This document shows, in pieces, positions 10,791 through 23,800 of a DNA stretch of 64,000 bases. Every line of letters begins with the position of its first letter. Within the stretch, counting starts at the first letter, position 1. This DNA comes from Leptasterias polaris (Eukaryota; Echinodermata; Asteroidea; Forcipulatida; Asteriidae). The notes under the pieces were generated by a model that worked only from the letters and a program-made list of their open reading frames with translations, was not told the DNA's origin and did not search any database. Both the position numbers and the translations under genes were made by a program. The stretch is taken from contig JAZGTN010000073.1 of the NCBI GenBank assembly GCA_037783415.1, positions 2,976,001-3,040,000 of the forward strand, written 5' to 3'.

Positions 10791-11494
10791 TACATTTTGT
10801 AAAAAAGAAATTATTGCAGACTTATAAGAAGAAATCAATTGTACGTGGATGTATGTATTGTATTAAATTGTAGTTTGAATTTATGAAGATTTGAACGGCA
10901 AAACTCTGTAAAAAATATTCAAAGAAATTTAATACAGGATGGAAAAGCTAGAATGTTTTGAGTTTTCTTTCTTTTACTCAAAAATGCACGCCATTTATTT
11001 TGTTTATCAAACGGGCGTGGCACTCCTCCCATGTGTACCTTAGGAAAGCACCTAATGGGTGGCATAACTGCAATGTGGCACCAACACTTTGTAGTGTCAG
11101 ATTCCGGTTTGTTGAAAAGTGTGAAAAGTTTTGTTTTTTTCAAAACGTTTGAAGAAGTTTCTCTTGTCGGGATTCACTTCTTTAGCCAAGTTTCAAAAAG
11201 GAGAAAATATTGAATTTCTCGCAAAGCAAACGAAAAAAAAAAAAATAAAAAATTGCAGGGCACCAGTCACAGTAATGGAATATGTATATCAATCTGGCTG
11301 GTTACCTATTATTGCTCATCAAGATTTTCATGAACTTAGCAAATTTCTGAGCTCATGGGCATTATGTAATTGAGGCTCTTGTCATTTGATGTTTTCTATG
11401 GATCAACCTACCAAGCTGTAAGGACTTCCACAAGTAAATAATGAGCAGACTTGTGGAAGTCAATGAAAAAGGGAAAGTTACTTGACCTATTCAC

Positions 11495-11695
11495 GCTTTG
11501 CGTGTAGAGCATCGAATTGGAAACAGCAGTGAATAGAAGCATTATATAACTCTGTATTGTCACGGTAATGTAATGACACTTTCATCCATACAAATAAAGC
11601 ATGAAGTCGAGGCTCTACAAGCATATGGCAGATCCGTGCAAAGAATGAATTGCACCAATGCCACACTGGGCTACTTTCTGCCAAATTGGACATAC
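11495..11695. repeat. Dispersed repeat, copy 1 (partner at 39890-40060)
   Basis: Shares TATTGTCACGGTAATGTAAT, GAAGTCGAGGCTCTACA and AATAAAGCATGAAGTCGAGG with the reverse complement of the second copy. Confidence 0.75.
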
Positions 11696-13344
11696 AAATT
11701 TTTACATGGTATTAGCGTGTAAAATTCGCATTACCGACAGTGACATTGACTGCTAAAATGGCGCGACCAAGATTGGGAAGATGACATCAGGGTCAATACT
11801 AAACAGAGTAGGCTTCCATACTGGCTACTATACTCGCTTTCCACCGATAAAGTTTCGGTGATCAATTTTACAGAATGAAATCTGCTTAAGTGTAAAGCTA
11901 CAAATCTGTTTAACAAGTAATCAATTATTTTGTGAACATTTTTGCACGGGAGAGAAGAGAATGCATAAAATATTTGTATGTCTCTATGAAAAAGAGAACT
12001 ATTATTTTAAAATATTAATATATATGACAGTATGTTAGAAGTTTTTTGTTCTGAAATAGCAATTTGTGTTTATTTTGTTGGTCTTGGTTTGTTTTCTCTC
12101 AATATTTCCTCTTGAATTCCCAATAAACATATAAATCGCCTCCGCCAATGTAAAGCGTACTCTTTCGTAAGATTGCAGTGACAAAACTTCATCCCCTAGC
12201 AACATTTTGGGGGAGTAAATTCATTCTAAAAAGGACTTGCTGATTAACAAATTTCATTTGTGTCTAAAAGTTGGTTTACTTCCTAAATCGCTAAACTGCT
12301 TTCTTACTTACTTAATCCCTAAAATGTATTGACCGTGCTAGTCTTGTGCGTGTCAAATGTTGGGAACTGTTACAGTGCACAGTTTTGTTTACTTCACTTG
12401 CTAAAGCAATTGATGTAGTAACCCACAAAATGTTTGGGCCAGACTTGGAAGATGTTAGGAAAATCAATTTCCAAATTTACTCTTTACTCTTTTGCGCATG
12501 GATAATGGCTCAATTTTTTTTCAAAAGTTCTGCATGGGGAGTAGGTTTCATATTTGCCAGAAAAAAATTTTACCAAATTATTAACATAATTTTTTTCCTC
12601 TAGTGTCAATTGGCCATCGAGTCCAGCATTGAAAAATGTATATGTGTTAATATCATGTTGTATATTGCAGTATTTTTCAAGATTGTACGTAATGGAGAAT
12701 ACATTTAAGGATAGCATGATCATATTTTCTGTATATCATTTTGAATTTGTTATTTTTGTAAGGAACATTGTTGTTTATAAATTGAAAGAGTTTTGAGGTT
12801 GAAAGACATGGCACATGGCTGGTTAACCTGTTTCTGCTAATAGTAATGTTTTTCCGGGCTAAGCAAATTTGTGTGCTTAGAGGCTTTATGAAAGTGTATG
12901 AACTAAGCTTAGGTCAGTTTCCGAATTAACGGCTGGGGCTTGATCCACCTCAAGTACTCGAGTCTTGGAACTAGGATGAGGTTGTCATGGTTACTAGGCT
13001 GGTGCTCAAAGTTGTGTTTTTCAAGAGTTTCCTCAGTCACCACAAAGGCTAGGTCGGGTACACCATTGTAACTGGTGGGACTTGGAGGAAAAAAAGGCTG
13101 GTGCTCAAATTTTAAAGGAAATGAATAGGGTTTCCCTGGTATCCATGCAGCTAGTATGGCCAAGTTTGCATATAAGGACAATTTGTCAACTATCGGCCGA
13201 GACTAAGTACTCGTGCACCAGGCAATATAAGCCTCTAGTGGACAGTTAGTTACAAGTGGTTCTCATGTGAATCTGGTCTGACCTTAATATTGTGGCTTCA
13301 GAGTTACCAGGGAAAAATGAGGCTGGTGCTAAAACTTGTTTTTA

Positions 13345-13485
13345 TATGGGATGGGAGACTTTTGAGACAATTGCGGATGTCCCACTTAAAGTTTTTTTCC
13401 ATCCATTGTTCTCAATGACGATAACAATAGCAAAAAACTGGTGAGTGGGATGCCCGCTATCGCCTCAAAAGTCTCCCAGTAATAG
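13345..13485. mobile_element. Hairpin repeat with TGGGAGACTTTTGAG ends
   Basis: Left end TGGGAGACTTTTGAGACAAT and right end CCTCAAAAGTCTCCCA are inverted repeats. A related copy lies at 37650-37790. Confidence 0.7.
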
Positions 13486-15799
13486 GTTTCCCTGCTAACC
13501 ATACAGCAGGGGGGATGTTGAGTGTTGTTGTTTACATACCATTGTTTTGTCTTTCGAAATGAAGTTGATCGTGTGTAGTCTGGTCCCTTTCTAATGACTT
13601 CAGACAATGTTTGTTCTTAGAGCAAGGGTTCTGTCAAGCTGGTATACTTGAAACTAGACCGAGATGTAACATGATGAAGGTCCATTATGCTCACAAGAGT
13701 TTGTTGTCACCCAAGGTTTCCCAATTGGGATATACTTTAACCCAGATTGGAATCCTGTTCTTCCCATGAGGATAATCGATGGTACCCGATCAGGGGACAT
13801 TTGGGTTATAGTAATGGATTCTTGGTTACCATCTAACAAACTTTCAATTGGGATGCTTTCCCAAAGTTATCAGATATTTCCAATCGGGGAAATGTAGTGT
13901 GACTTACAGAGCTTTTGTTAGGCATACTTAGATACTACCCCAATTAGAATCCTCTTCTCCCAATTAAGATATCATAGGTCCCCAATCAGGGAACCCTTGG
14001 GTGACACAACCTGCACAACGAGCCATAACACATTGCATATCATTTTGTACACAGCTCTTTCATTAAGTAGAAGGACACGCAGGTATAGTGGGATTTAGTA
14101 CTCGGATACAAAACATCCTGTGTGTAGTTTTATAGTTTACCTCCCGATTATGTTTGGTAGCCTATGGTATTTACTGTTAAAGATGCTCAGCTAGGTCCAA
14201 TTTTTGGCGGATTTAACCCCAACATTTAGATTTGAATTTGTAATAGCTATTTTTTATAGATCATGATCTTTGATTGACTTCTCTATGAGCTGAGGACATT
14301 GTTCCCGAAAGCTTCTTGATATCTAAAACTCAACAGGGAGGTGCGTATGTATACCCGAATTTCCCCATAACATTTGGATTCTAGTTGCAGACCTTTTTGT
14401 CAGCAATGTTGCTCACCCCTGTAATAAAGAATGAGCAGTTTATGACTTGTAAGCTTGTATGATGTAATGGCTAACTGTGGTTGGGTGAAAAGTCATTACT
14501 AGATTTAAATATTAAAAGGCCTCCTTGTAAGTTATTGGGGGAAACGTGTTGGAAGTGTTTCCCGGAAACCTGAATTAGATTGTCAACTCCTGAACGCTGA
14601 AACAGAAAGAGTCCATGACTGAATAAAAATATTATGTTTAATAAATCTTGTGTGGAAACTTTGTCTCTCTAATTTGATTTGATCGAATTCACCCGACATC
14701 ATCACAGGATAAATCTTGCTTGCACCTATTTGGGGAGTCTGATTTTCCTTTATGTGTGTAATACTGTGCAGTTGGTATTTTAGGCAATGTGTGTGTGAGG
14801 TTAGATGCACATTGTATCTTTACATGCAATTTGACTGAGGGAATCTGTGGGGACTTTATACAATGGAACAAAGGTCCCCACAACGTTTTTCTTTGTTAGA
14901 CTAGGTCCCCACAATGTGATTCTTTAGAAAAGGGAATAATAGAACAATAGGAAGTCCCCACAACTGTGTGTGCGGCGTCAGTTACACCTTTTGTTTCAAC
15001 ACCCCTATGTTCAGACACTCCTAATGTGTTTTCCTAATCCCAACCCTAACCTTAACCCAACCCTCCCTAGCGTGTAGATCACGATGGGGTGTCGGAACAT
15101 GGGGGTGTTGAAACATAGGGTGTATAGGAACTTGGGGTGTCGGAACATAGAAAAGTTGCCGCGACGTCATCAAAGCAAAGGGTTCTTGCTTGCTATTCCT
15201 CTCTACCACTATGTCATGTTCCTTGCATGCTCCTGCAATCGCATTACACCAGAAAGGGACCAGGCCATTTTGCTCGCCCCATCTCAATTTTATACCACGC
15301 CCGATATGGGGGGCAGAGGGAACCCCCAATGTTCCCATACTCTAATGGACCATTTTCCTCTTGTACAGAAGTACCCTCTAAAGACTTCCTGAGATTCAAC
15401 ACTAATTATCACACCTTTCAATCAGCAAAACAAGTTTTAAAAACAGGCAGAAGGAAAAGAAAGCCAACAGCACTCAAATTAAAGTACCATTTCAGGAATG
15501 TTTATTTCACTGTCAATTTATCACTGTTTTCAAAATATACACGGTAAAAACTACACACACAAGCTGATGCACACACTTTATATGTACAGGAATAAAAATT
15601 TCACAAAGGTTATCAAGGTGAAAATGAGATTTTCAATTAATACTGCAGTTGCATCAGGGCACTCAAGATCAAAATGGTTGAATATGTTATTATGAAAAGG
15701 TAAAACTTTATACAAAATAAATATGATTTGCCACTTTGCATGGTGTAAAGAAATGGTTTCCGTGTGACGTCCATGTTGGTAAAATCTCTCTCTGGAGGT

Positions 15800-16200
15800 T
15801 CTGAGAATCAGGTTGGCTGAGTGATTCCTTGCCCTGCCTTTCACCTCTGTGAACCCCAGTTCGAATCCCACCACGGACCAGAGCCTTGCATGTGGATTGG
15901 GTTTTCAAGTCCCTACCTGGGCCCAATTTCATAGAGCTGCTTAAGCAGAAAATGTTGCTTAACAGTTGTCTGCTAAGCAGAAATGAGCAGGATACCAGTC
16001 ACAAATTGTACATGAGACATGGTAGTTTGGCTGGTAACCTTATTCTGGTTAGCGAAATTTTGTTATGCTTAGCTACTTTTTGTGCTTAAGCAGCTCTATG
16101 AAATTGGACCCTGATTGCGTGGGTTTTTCAGCCCATTTGGACTTTTCCTCCCACATCTAAATCTGAACATCTCTTCTGGTTCCATACTCATCCTGTTAAT
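15800..16200 (+). mobile_element. tRNA-like SINE interrupted by a hairpin element
   Basis: SINE head (CCCAGTTCGAATCCCACCAC) and body (TTTTCAAGTCCCTACCTG) continue after the hairpin as GATTGCGTGGGTTTTTCAGC. The inserted hairpin spans about 15918-16112. Confidence 0.75.
15918..16112. mobile_element. Hairpin element of the GGGCCCAATTTC family, inserted in a SINE
   Basis: Starts GGGCCCAATTTCATAGAGCT and ends AGCAGCTCTATGAAATTGGA. The terminal inverted repeats are about 25 bp. Confidence 0.85.
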
Positions 16201-16352
16201 GTGCTGTTGGATGTGTTAGATAAAAAACTAATAAATAAGAACCAGAATTGAAAACTAGTCCCAATGTTCACTGCAGACCACTGTACTCTTCTGAATTTAG
16301 GCATTCTCAAGAAGACAAGAAGAGTACACTGTTTGAAATGTCATCAAGAGCA

Positions 16353-16545
16353 CTATAGATAGGTTGCAGTATGACGTAAGTCGGCCATCTTTACAGGCAA
16401 TTTGGAACACACAGTCATGCGTTACGCGTGAGAACGGTGTGCAGCACGCGCACATTTCACCAAACTCATTGCATGATTGGTTAGTGAATGACGCGGCTGC
16501 GTTAATAATTTGAGCGCTTGACGCGCCTGCAAGCCATTCATGTAG
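16353..16545. repeat. Dispersed repeat, copy A (inverse of 24655-24868)
   Basis: GCGTTACGCGTGAGAACGG, GACGCGGCTGCGTTAATAAT and GCGCTTGACGCGCCTGCAAG reappear as reverse complements at 24655-24868. Unusually CpG-rich for this window. Confidence 0.85.
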
Positions 16546-17041
16546 TGCTCCATTGCTTTTAAAACAAGCATGCAGGCAAAGCAGTAGCTTTGGGAGCCAA
16601 TCAGCATTGTTTGTCGGTATTTCCCTTCCAGGGGAAAGTCACGAGAGGAATGGATACATCACGTTGCCCATGGGGACAAGGTTACCAAAACCTCCATCGG
16701 TTAAATCAGAGCGGTATACTTTATGTCTCTTAAAATCACACAATATTATTCTTCACTTCAGCACACAATCAAATATATATATATTAGTACTTATGAGTGG
16801 AATGCATACTTATTCATTACTTCAAGTAGAAAACATATACTGCAAAAGTGTTTCTTTTCCCCCAATCTAAAATAGAAAGTTATCCAGCAATCTCTCTTTT
16901 ATATACAATTAAATCAGCACAACATAAAGTTTACTTATTGACCGAAAACACCTGACATTATCACCCACAATAAATCTTGGTTGCGCCATTTTGCAGAGTC
17001 AAATTGTGTTATTGAGCAGTGCACATTTTAGGCAAATCTTC

Positions 17042-17290
17042 ACATGCAATTTGACTCCAAAAATGGCAGACCAAGCCGAGTGTGACGTCGAGGTGTCTAC
17101 ACTGGACGGATATTTTGTTGGCCTTTAACAATGGTACTGTAGACCATTTTAAAGCTGATCTGTGTGTGTGCACAGAAAAATGGCAGACCATGACGTGTGA
17201 GACGTTAAGGTGTCTACACTGGACGGATATTTTGTTGGCCTTCCAAGATGGTACTGTATACCATTTTTAAGCTGGTCTGTGTGTGAGCGG
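17042..17290. repeat. ~125-bp direct duplication
   Basis: AAAATGGCAGACCA and GTGTCTACACTGGACGGATA, then TTTTGTTGGCCTT, occur twice, just downstream of the ttll10 stop in transcript terms. Confidence 0.8.
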
Positions 17291-17442
17291 AACCACCCAG
17301 ACCATGAACCATATAATCCAGGAATGCAAAATCTTCGAAGCCCCAGACAGTGCCGCTGGCCGGACAACTCTTGATGACGATATAATTAACCGACTGTCCT
17401 TGAGCATGCCAGTCTAGACGATTTTATGGGGACTACACCAAT

Positions 17443-17528
17443 GAAAGAACGAACGAACAAACGAACAAACGAACAAACGAACAAACGAACGAACGAACAA
17501 ATGAACGAACGAACGAACGAACGAACAA
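17443..17528. repeat. (GAAC/AAAC)n microsatellite
   Basis: Imperfect 4-bp repeat AACGAACAAACGAAC. Confidence 0.9.
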
Positions 17529-17583
17529 TTGAGCTGGCCATCTGTTACCAGGCCAACCTCACTTCTCTTGTCTTACAAGAAAC

Positions 17584-17897
17584 TCAGCCTGTGTTATCAT
17601 TCCCAGGGCTATCAGTAGTATCTTTAACACTCATTTTGGTAACGTTTTTTCTTAGCGCTGTCATGGTCGTCGTTCGTCGTTTCGCTGGGGAAGTGGAGCG
17701 TGATCTACCTACACGGGTTGGGCTCGTAATGCGTGTTGGACTGCCGGGTTGGCGCGGCGGAGATGTGGAATGCGACATGTGGTGGGTGACAGGAGCTGAA
17801 GCGCCCTCGTTGTAGAGCAGAGTAAGCCTTCTTTGTGATAACAGAGGCATGATGGGACGACTGTGACGGCACTTGTCAAAAATCTCAAGAACAACAT
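17584..17897 (-). CDS. ttll10: ttll10 terminal coding exon
   Basis: Acceptor ttttcctacag. It starts DVVLEIFDKCRHSRPIMPLL and SQRRLTLLYNEG, conserved in TTLL10, then a ~65-residue Ser/Thr/Pro/Arg-rich disordered tail and TGA. No clear poly(A) signal sits close by on the minus strand; a TTTATT on + at about 15500 is a distant candidate. Confidence 0.93.
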
Positions 17898-20800
17898 CTG
17901 TAGGAAAATAAATTTAAGAATCAAAGCTTTTAAAAAGATTTCATGAAAAAAAAATATATATATATTCTAGGTTATATTCTCGAAAACATAATTCCTTACA
18001 AAACTTACTACAAAAATACTACAGACACTCCAATGGAAACAAACAAACAAACAAACAAACAACTCAACAAACAAACAAACAAACAACCCAACAACCCAAC
18101 AAACAAAAAAACAAACAAAAAACACCCCAACACAAAACAAAACAAAAAACACCCCCCCCAACCAAAAAAATAAATAAATGAGATCTCTATAAATGTGAAA
18201 GAAGAAATAATTTAAGAAAATCTTACCAAGAACTTCTTGAACTAGGGGTGGTAACTGGTTCCGTAAGGTCTCACAGTTTGTGTGCAACGCAGGGTTGACA
18301 TTCACCTCAAGAAGCCACACCTAGAAATGAAATCACAAATTCAAAATGTGATGATGGCCTCAATTTTTAGTCCTAAAAAGATGACATTAACAACATTAAT
18401 AAGGCAATATTAGCGAGAAAATCTACATTAACTTTTGCACTTTTAAAATATAATTGACAATCATTTCTTGTGATATTCGAATCATAACAGGAGAAGTAAG
18501 TTAAATCTTTAAATCTAAAAACTGAAGACATCTAAAATACACAACAAATAATTAAGACATACAAAATGCATGAATTCTTTGGGAATTCAAAGTTATGTAG
18601 CTCAGACCATAAAACAAAAATGCACAGTTGATACAAAAATTATGGTAAAAGAAACAGTTGCATTCAATCAAATACAAATATATACAAATGTACAATTATA
18701 CAAATATACAAAGATAAAAATAAACACACAAAGTATTGTTAAATCTTGTATAGTCAATTACACAAATAGCATACACTAAATGAATATACAGTTATGTATT
18801 CCAGGCCCCAATGGAATCCTTTTGTAACTGTTTAGCCATATCCTAGGTAAAGAAATGTCATAAATAAAGTAAATAAATGAATGAATATCATCTTCAACCA
18901 ACCTGACAGTTAACACACAAAAAATATATATAAAAAATTGTACCTTCTTACTCATGGTCACTCACAAATATTGTTATCATTGTTACAAAATTAAAAATGT
19001 GATGATTGTTACAAAACACCGCAGGGAAATGATTCTCTAGGGGCGAGCAGAAAAGGAAAGTCCTTTTTGGGGGGAGAAAATGGATTTCACTAGGTTTTTT
19101 TCCCCTCTTCGTTTTAACGGTTAAATGTCTCAAATCTAATTAGGCCAAATAAAAAAAAATACCAGTTGATCGTCCTGATTTTTCCAAAAAGAGGAGGATG
19201 AGGGCCTTTTTATTTTGTATTTATTATTTTTTTTCCAAGATGGCCGCCAAGTATTTCAATTCAAACAGGCCACCAATTCTTCAGTTTGAAATCACCGCTA
19301 ACTTTCTTTATATCTATTTGTTGCATGAGGTAAGTTTACATCAAAAATTAAAATATATATGTCAAGGGTGGATTAAAAATACAAACAATTATGATTAATT
19401 TTTTTATTTTTTTTAATGGAAAAATCTAAAATAAAAAAAAAAGGAAACAAAAAAGGATGCAGCCTCAAAAAGGGATGCGGGCGGGGACGATCAACTGTTT
19501 TTTTTTGTTACTTGGCCTTAAATGTCATGATTTGTGTGTATGTGTGTGTTGGAAAAAAGAAAAGAAAAAGAAAGAAAAGAAAAAGAAGCAGAAGAAGAAA
19601 GGGAAGAATACCTTCATGTTTTCATCCAGCAGAAAGTCAAATCCGAGAAGGTCAAAATATCCCAGCTTGCATTGCAGCTTGTTCTTGACGGCATTGAAGC
19701 AGTGGGTCATTATCTGCGTCATTCTCTTCTATGGGTGAAAACAAACCAAGATTGACCAATCAACAGCTACATCTTTCAATATTATCCAATCAGATTTATT
19801 GAAAAGTTTTGGTGTCTGGGTCGGGGTTGTGTGGGTTTGGGTGTGGGTTGGGGTTTGAGTGTGAGTTAGGGTGGGGTGCGAGTTGGGGTTTGTGTGTGGG
19901 TTGGGGTTGAGGTGGTGCTGGGGTTGAGGTGTTGGTTGTGAACTGAGATTCTGGTTTGTTTGTGTGAGCTATTGGTTGGGGTTAGGGTGTGAGTTCTTGT
20001 GAGGTGTAGGTTTGTTGCGGAAGGGTGTGTTGGTTAGGTTGGGGGTCTAGTTGGGTTTTGGTTGGGGGTCTAGTTGGGTTTTGGTTGGGTGGGGTGGGAG
20101 TGGTGGGCTCCCTGACTTACAGTAAACTGGTTATGGACCCAGTCTCTCGGGAGTCCTTTCTCCTTTGCCAGAGAGTTAACATGATCATTGAACCTATCCA
20201 TACTCCATACAGTGTCTTCCTTCATATCTTGATACCCTGGGTTCTTCTTCTGCTGATACTGGAATAACAACAAACAGAGAATTCAAGCTAGAACTTAAAA
20301 TCATAACATTCTTTCCAACGCTTGACCTTCAGGGATGCATGACAACGGGAGACTTTGGAAGCTAGGTCAGGTAGGTGCCGGCAGACTTACCACGTAAATT
20401 GTCATTGTTTAATGTTTATTTACCTGGTAAGTCTGCCGCCACCTAGTGTCTTCAAGTCACCCATTGTGTGAAACGACTGACACAGTTAATTATCGTAGGT
20501 TTAATTATTGCTTGGTTCAAGCATAGTTGGTCGTGTGCCGGAAGAAGAATTCAACGAAAAGTTACCAGAGAAAGGGCACAAGCAATTAATGTGCAAAATC
20601 TATGTAATGGAAAATGAGTGCTTCCAAAGTGAACAATGATTTTACGCAAATGTTTTTCAGAAAACTTCCAAATGACATCACGTCAAAGAAAGATTATAAC
20701 AGTTGAAACAAATGGTGGCGGATTAATACCAACGTCCCACAATCCACCAAGATTGCATAAAGACTCACCAATAGTGATAGTTGATAAAGTTGTGTTAACA

Positions 20801-23800
20801 GTTACCTGATTGGTTAAATGAAGGCTTAGGTCGTCACTGATTGGATCGTAGGAGTCACATGACAGACGCAGGTAGCCAGGATGGTAGAAGACCACATAGG
20901 GTGTGGTGCAGGCAATGAGTAAGTAGGCTCGCACATCAAACTTCTTACACTCTAGAAGAAGTGGATTTGGTATGTATCTGGTTGACCAGAAAAATGTTAA
21001 AACGCATTTATGTGAGGACGCATCATGTGACCTTCTTCTTATTATTATTTCAATTACTTTACTGATAACAGCTGAAAAGAGTCACAGTAAAACTGGTGAG
21101 TAGAATTTCAAGATTGTTTACCTTTGGATGAGTCTGGACTGACTGCCTTTGCGGAGACCTGGTGTCGTTCCGCTCTCCTCTTGCTGTTGATATTTCTGCT
21201 GAATATCCGTTATGTCCTTCACGAGATAGATACCTTTGCCTTGGTTCATGCTGTTGGGCTTGCTGATCCATATGTCCCCCTCTGATCAATGATTTATACA
21301 TGTAAGAGATTGTTATAAAGGATTGCCTCTATCATAGTGGAGGAATGAAAATATCAGGGAGATCAGGTTGGCTTTGTGGTGCTTTGCACCTGCCTTTTAC
21401 TTCTGTTGGTCCAGGTTTAAATCCCACCTCTGACTGAGCCTTGAGTGTGGAATGGTTTTTCAGCCCCAACCAGATTAGATTGGTTTTCCCTATTTGGGGT
21501 TGTCGTTTCGTGGCTGAGCTGTCAAACAAACTGGACTCAAGCTCTGGCATTTCTGATCAGAGGAGTGTAGGTTCAAGTCCAGGGCCCAATTTCATAGAGC
21601 TGCTTACTTAAAATAAGTAGCTAAACACAAAACGCTTCTGCTTAACAGAATAAGGTTACCAGCCCAAATACAATCTCAAATGTTCCTCCTTGACTGGTAT
21701 CCTGCTTAGTTTTTCCCTTAGCAGAAATCTGTTCAGCAATAAGCAGCTTTATGAAAGTCTCTGGTCTTGACACTTGTGTCCTTAAGCAAGACACTTAACC
21801 ATAAGCTTTCTAAAAAAAAAAAAATTCCCTCCCCTCAGCCCCATACCTTTGTGAGTTTGAAAAAAGGCCTCCCTGTCTGCTTTGTTGTCAAGAACAAAAG
21901 ACTCGGGGAAGAAATTCTCCATCTTCAAGATGCGGCTGCTCTTGCCTCTCTGCATCCTCTCGCTGACTCGTTCGTACTCTCGTAGTGTCTCTTGCAAACC
22001 CACCTTGGTTGCTAAGGAACCAGTGTTTGGAATGCGGTTGACAAGCTGCTCTCCTGGGGGATGGGGGGGGGGGGGGAGCACACAATAGCAGAGTCATTAG
22101 TTGAAGAGCTAGGCTTGCAAAGGTCAAGGAAAAGCTTAAGGTTGAAGGTCAAACATCATCCATTGTTACTCTTTTAGTCTGTGAATATTTCTTTACTGTT
22201 TATGAAAGACAGATTTCAAAAAGCTGTTTAGTCAAAATATTGCTTGACCCATAACACACTGCCAAAGTGGTGTGCCAAAGTGGTGTGCCAAAGTGGTGTG
22301 CCCGAGGCAGAGAGAATAAGAGCACTGGACTCAAGCTCTGGAGTTTCTGATCAGCAGAGTGTGGGTTTGAGACCCGGTCTTGGCATTTGTATCCTTAAGC
22401 AAGATACTTTAACATAATGGCTTTGTCCTTTCGATGGGACATTGCACTGTAGGTCATGTGTACCAGGAGTGCATGTACACGAACCCAGAACACTTATCGT
22501 GGAAGAGTAGGGGTTAACTCTGGCGTTTCTGGTTCACATAGCAAAAGCACCCTTGTCAACAGGTTCTGTCAGGCTTGAGAGCTACAGTGATTAAGTTCAT
22601 TTATGAGGTATCCTTGGTTTCATTACCAGAAATACATCAGAACAATAATATTATTAAGACCAGCCTCTCATGGTCAAACTGAGTCACCCGTATTGGAGAC
22701 CTGCAAACAAAACCTTTCTGGCAAAAAAATTGTTTAAAAAGGAAATGAAATTGTTAGCTTTGAACCTTTTATTAGTATTTTCTGTGACGTTTTTTGTTGC
22801 TGTTCCTTTTACTTTGAATCACAAGTCAGATTGATCACTGTCTTCCCTCTTTTCCCTTTTCAGGTAAAGCTCAGTTGCACAACTTGGTTCATGTTGAAGT
22901 ATGGGCAGGCGAGGGCAGCAAATCAATCGGAGCACGATGGCAGAAGGGACACGTTGATCAGCTCTTCGACTCCTACATGTTTGAAGCCAAGAGTTATCAC
23001 AGTATGGTGTACCACTTTAAATCCATTGATACATGGCTACAGGGTGTATGTAAAAGGTATGTGAGTTTTTGTGACTCATTAAAACTCATTATGGGCTACT
23101 CATTCTGTATCTAAGAATACTCACCTGGTTTAAATGAATTATAATGGATGTGAGATTTCAGTTCTACCCATTTCAGCTTGAAGTTGTTACTCGTCCGGTC
23201 GTGGATTCGATGCCAACCTTTTGCCAAAAGTGGCTCCTCCACACTGGCAAATGAGTAAACAAAAAAGTATTACAAAATAAACAAACAAATTAAAATAAAT
23301 TACGATGCAGTTCTTAGAGAAAAAAAACCCCCAGGAATGATCTGGTAGAAGACATCACATTCCAATAGGTGGTCAATAAACAGTTTAAGAAGAAAGTAAA
23401 TCTGCGTGCCAGAAGCAAGGTGAGAATACACTAATTTTATAATAAAAATAAATGTTAATAACAATAATGATAATATTAATAATAACGGACATTTCAATGG
23501 CACCAGTAGCTGCCAATTTTGACGCTCATGGCATACTTCATTACTCCTAGCCACTGGGTCATTATTTCATTCCTTAAACCATCTCAGCTCCTTGGGGAGT
23601 ATACAGCCTGTGCTGCCTAGTATGTAGTGCAACAAGCTAAACCAATCGCAAGAACTATCTCTGCCCTCACAGGTACCCATTTACACCTGAGTGAAGAGAA
23701 GTCATTGTGGTAATAAGTTTCTTGCTCAAGAACACAAGTGTCATGACCAGGGTCCAGTTTCATGGTTACTGCAGAATTCTGTGCTTACGGCCCCCAGTAA

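Larger units (their letters stand above)
10791..17583. other. Region between the convergent ptpn11 and ttll10 3' ends
   Basis: No gene that I can support. It holds repeats listed separately, AT-rich sequence, a stretch at about 13640-14000 with repeated CCCAATTGGGATAT-like phrases, and a region at about 14985-15150 with mirrored GTGTCGGAACATGGGG-like phrases around CCCTAACCTTAACCC. The 136-codon ORF at 15137-15547 shows no recognisable protein features. Confidence 0.6.

Noticed and set aside
15137..15547. 136-codon ORF as a gene
   Set aside because: No recognisable domain, and the start overlaps repeated GTGTCGGAACATGGGG-like sequence in the region between two convergent genes.
19798..20106. 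Interstitial telomere
   Set aside because: Only isolated TTAGGG words within irregular GT-rich sequence; no regular 6-bp array.
22864..23056. A second, plus-strand TTLL gene
   Set aside because: It is one exon-sized segment nearly identical to the ttll10 exon at 25950-26139 in reverse, with no other plus-strand TTLL exons. It is an inverted duplication.
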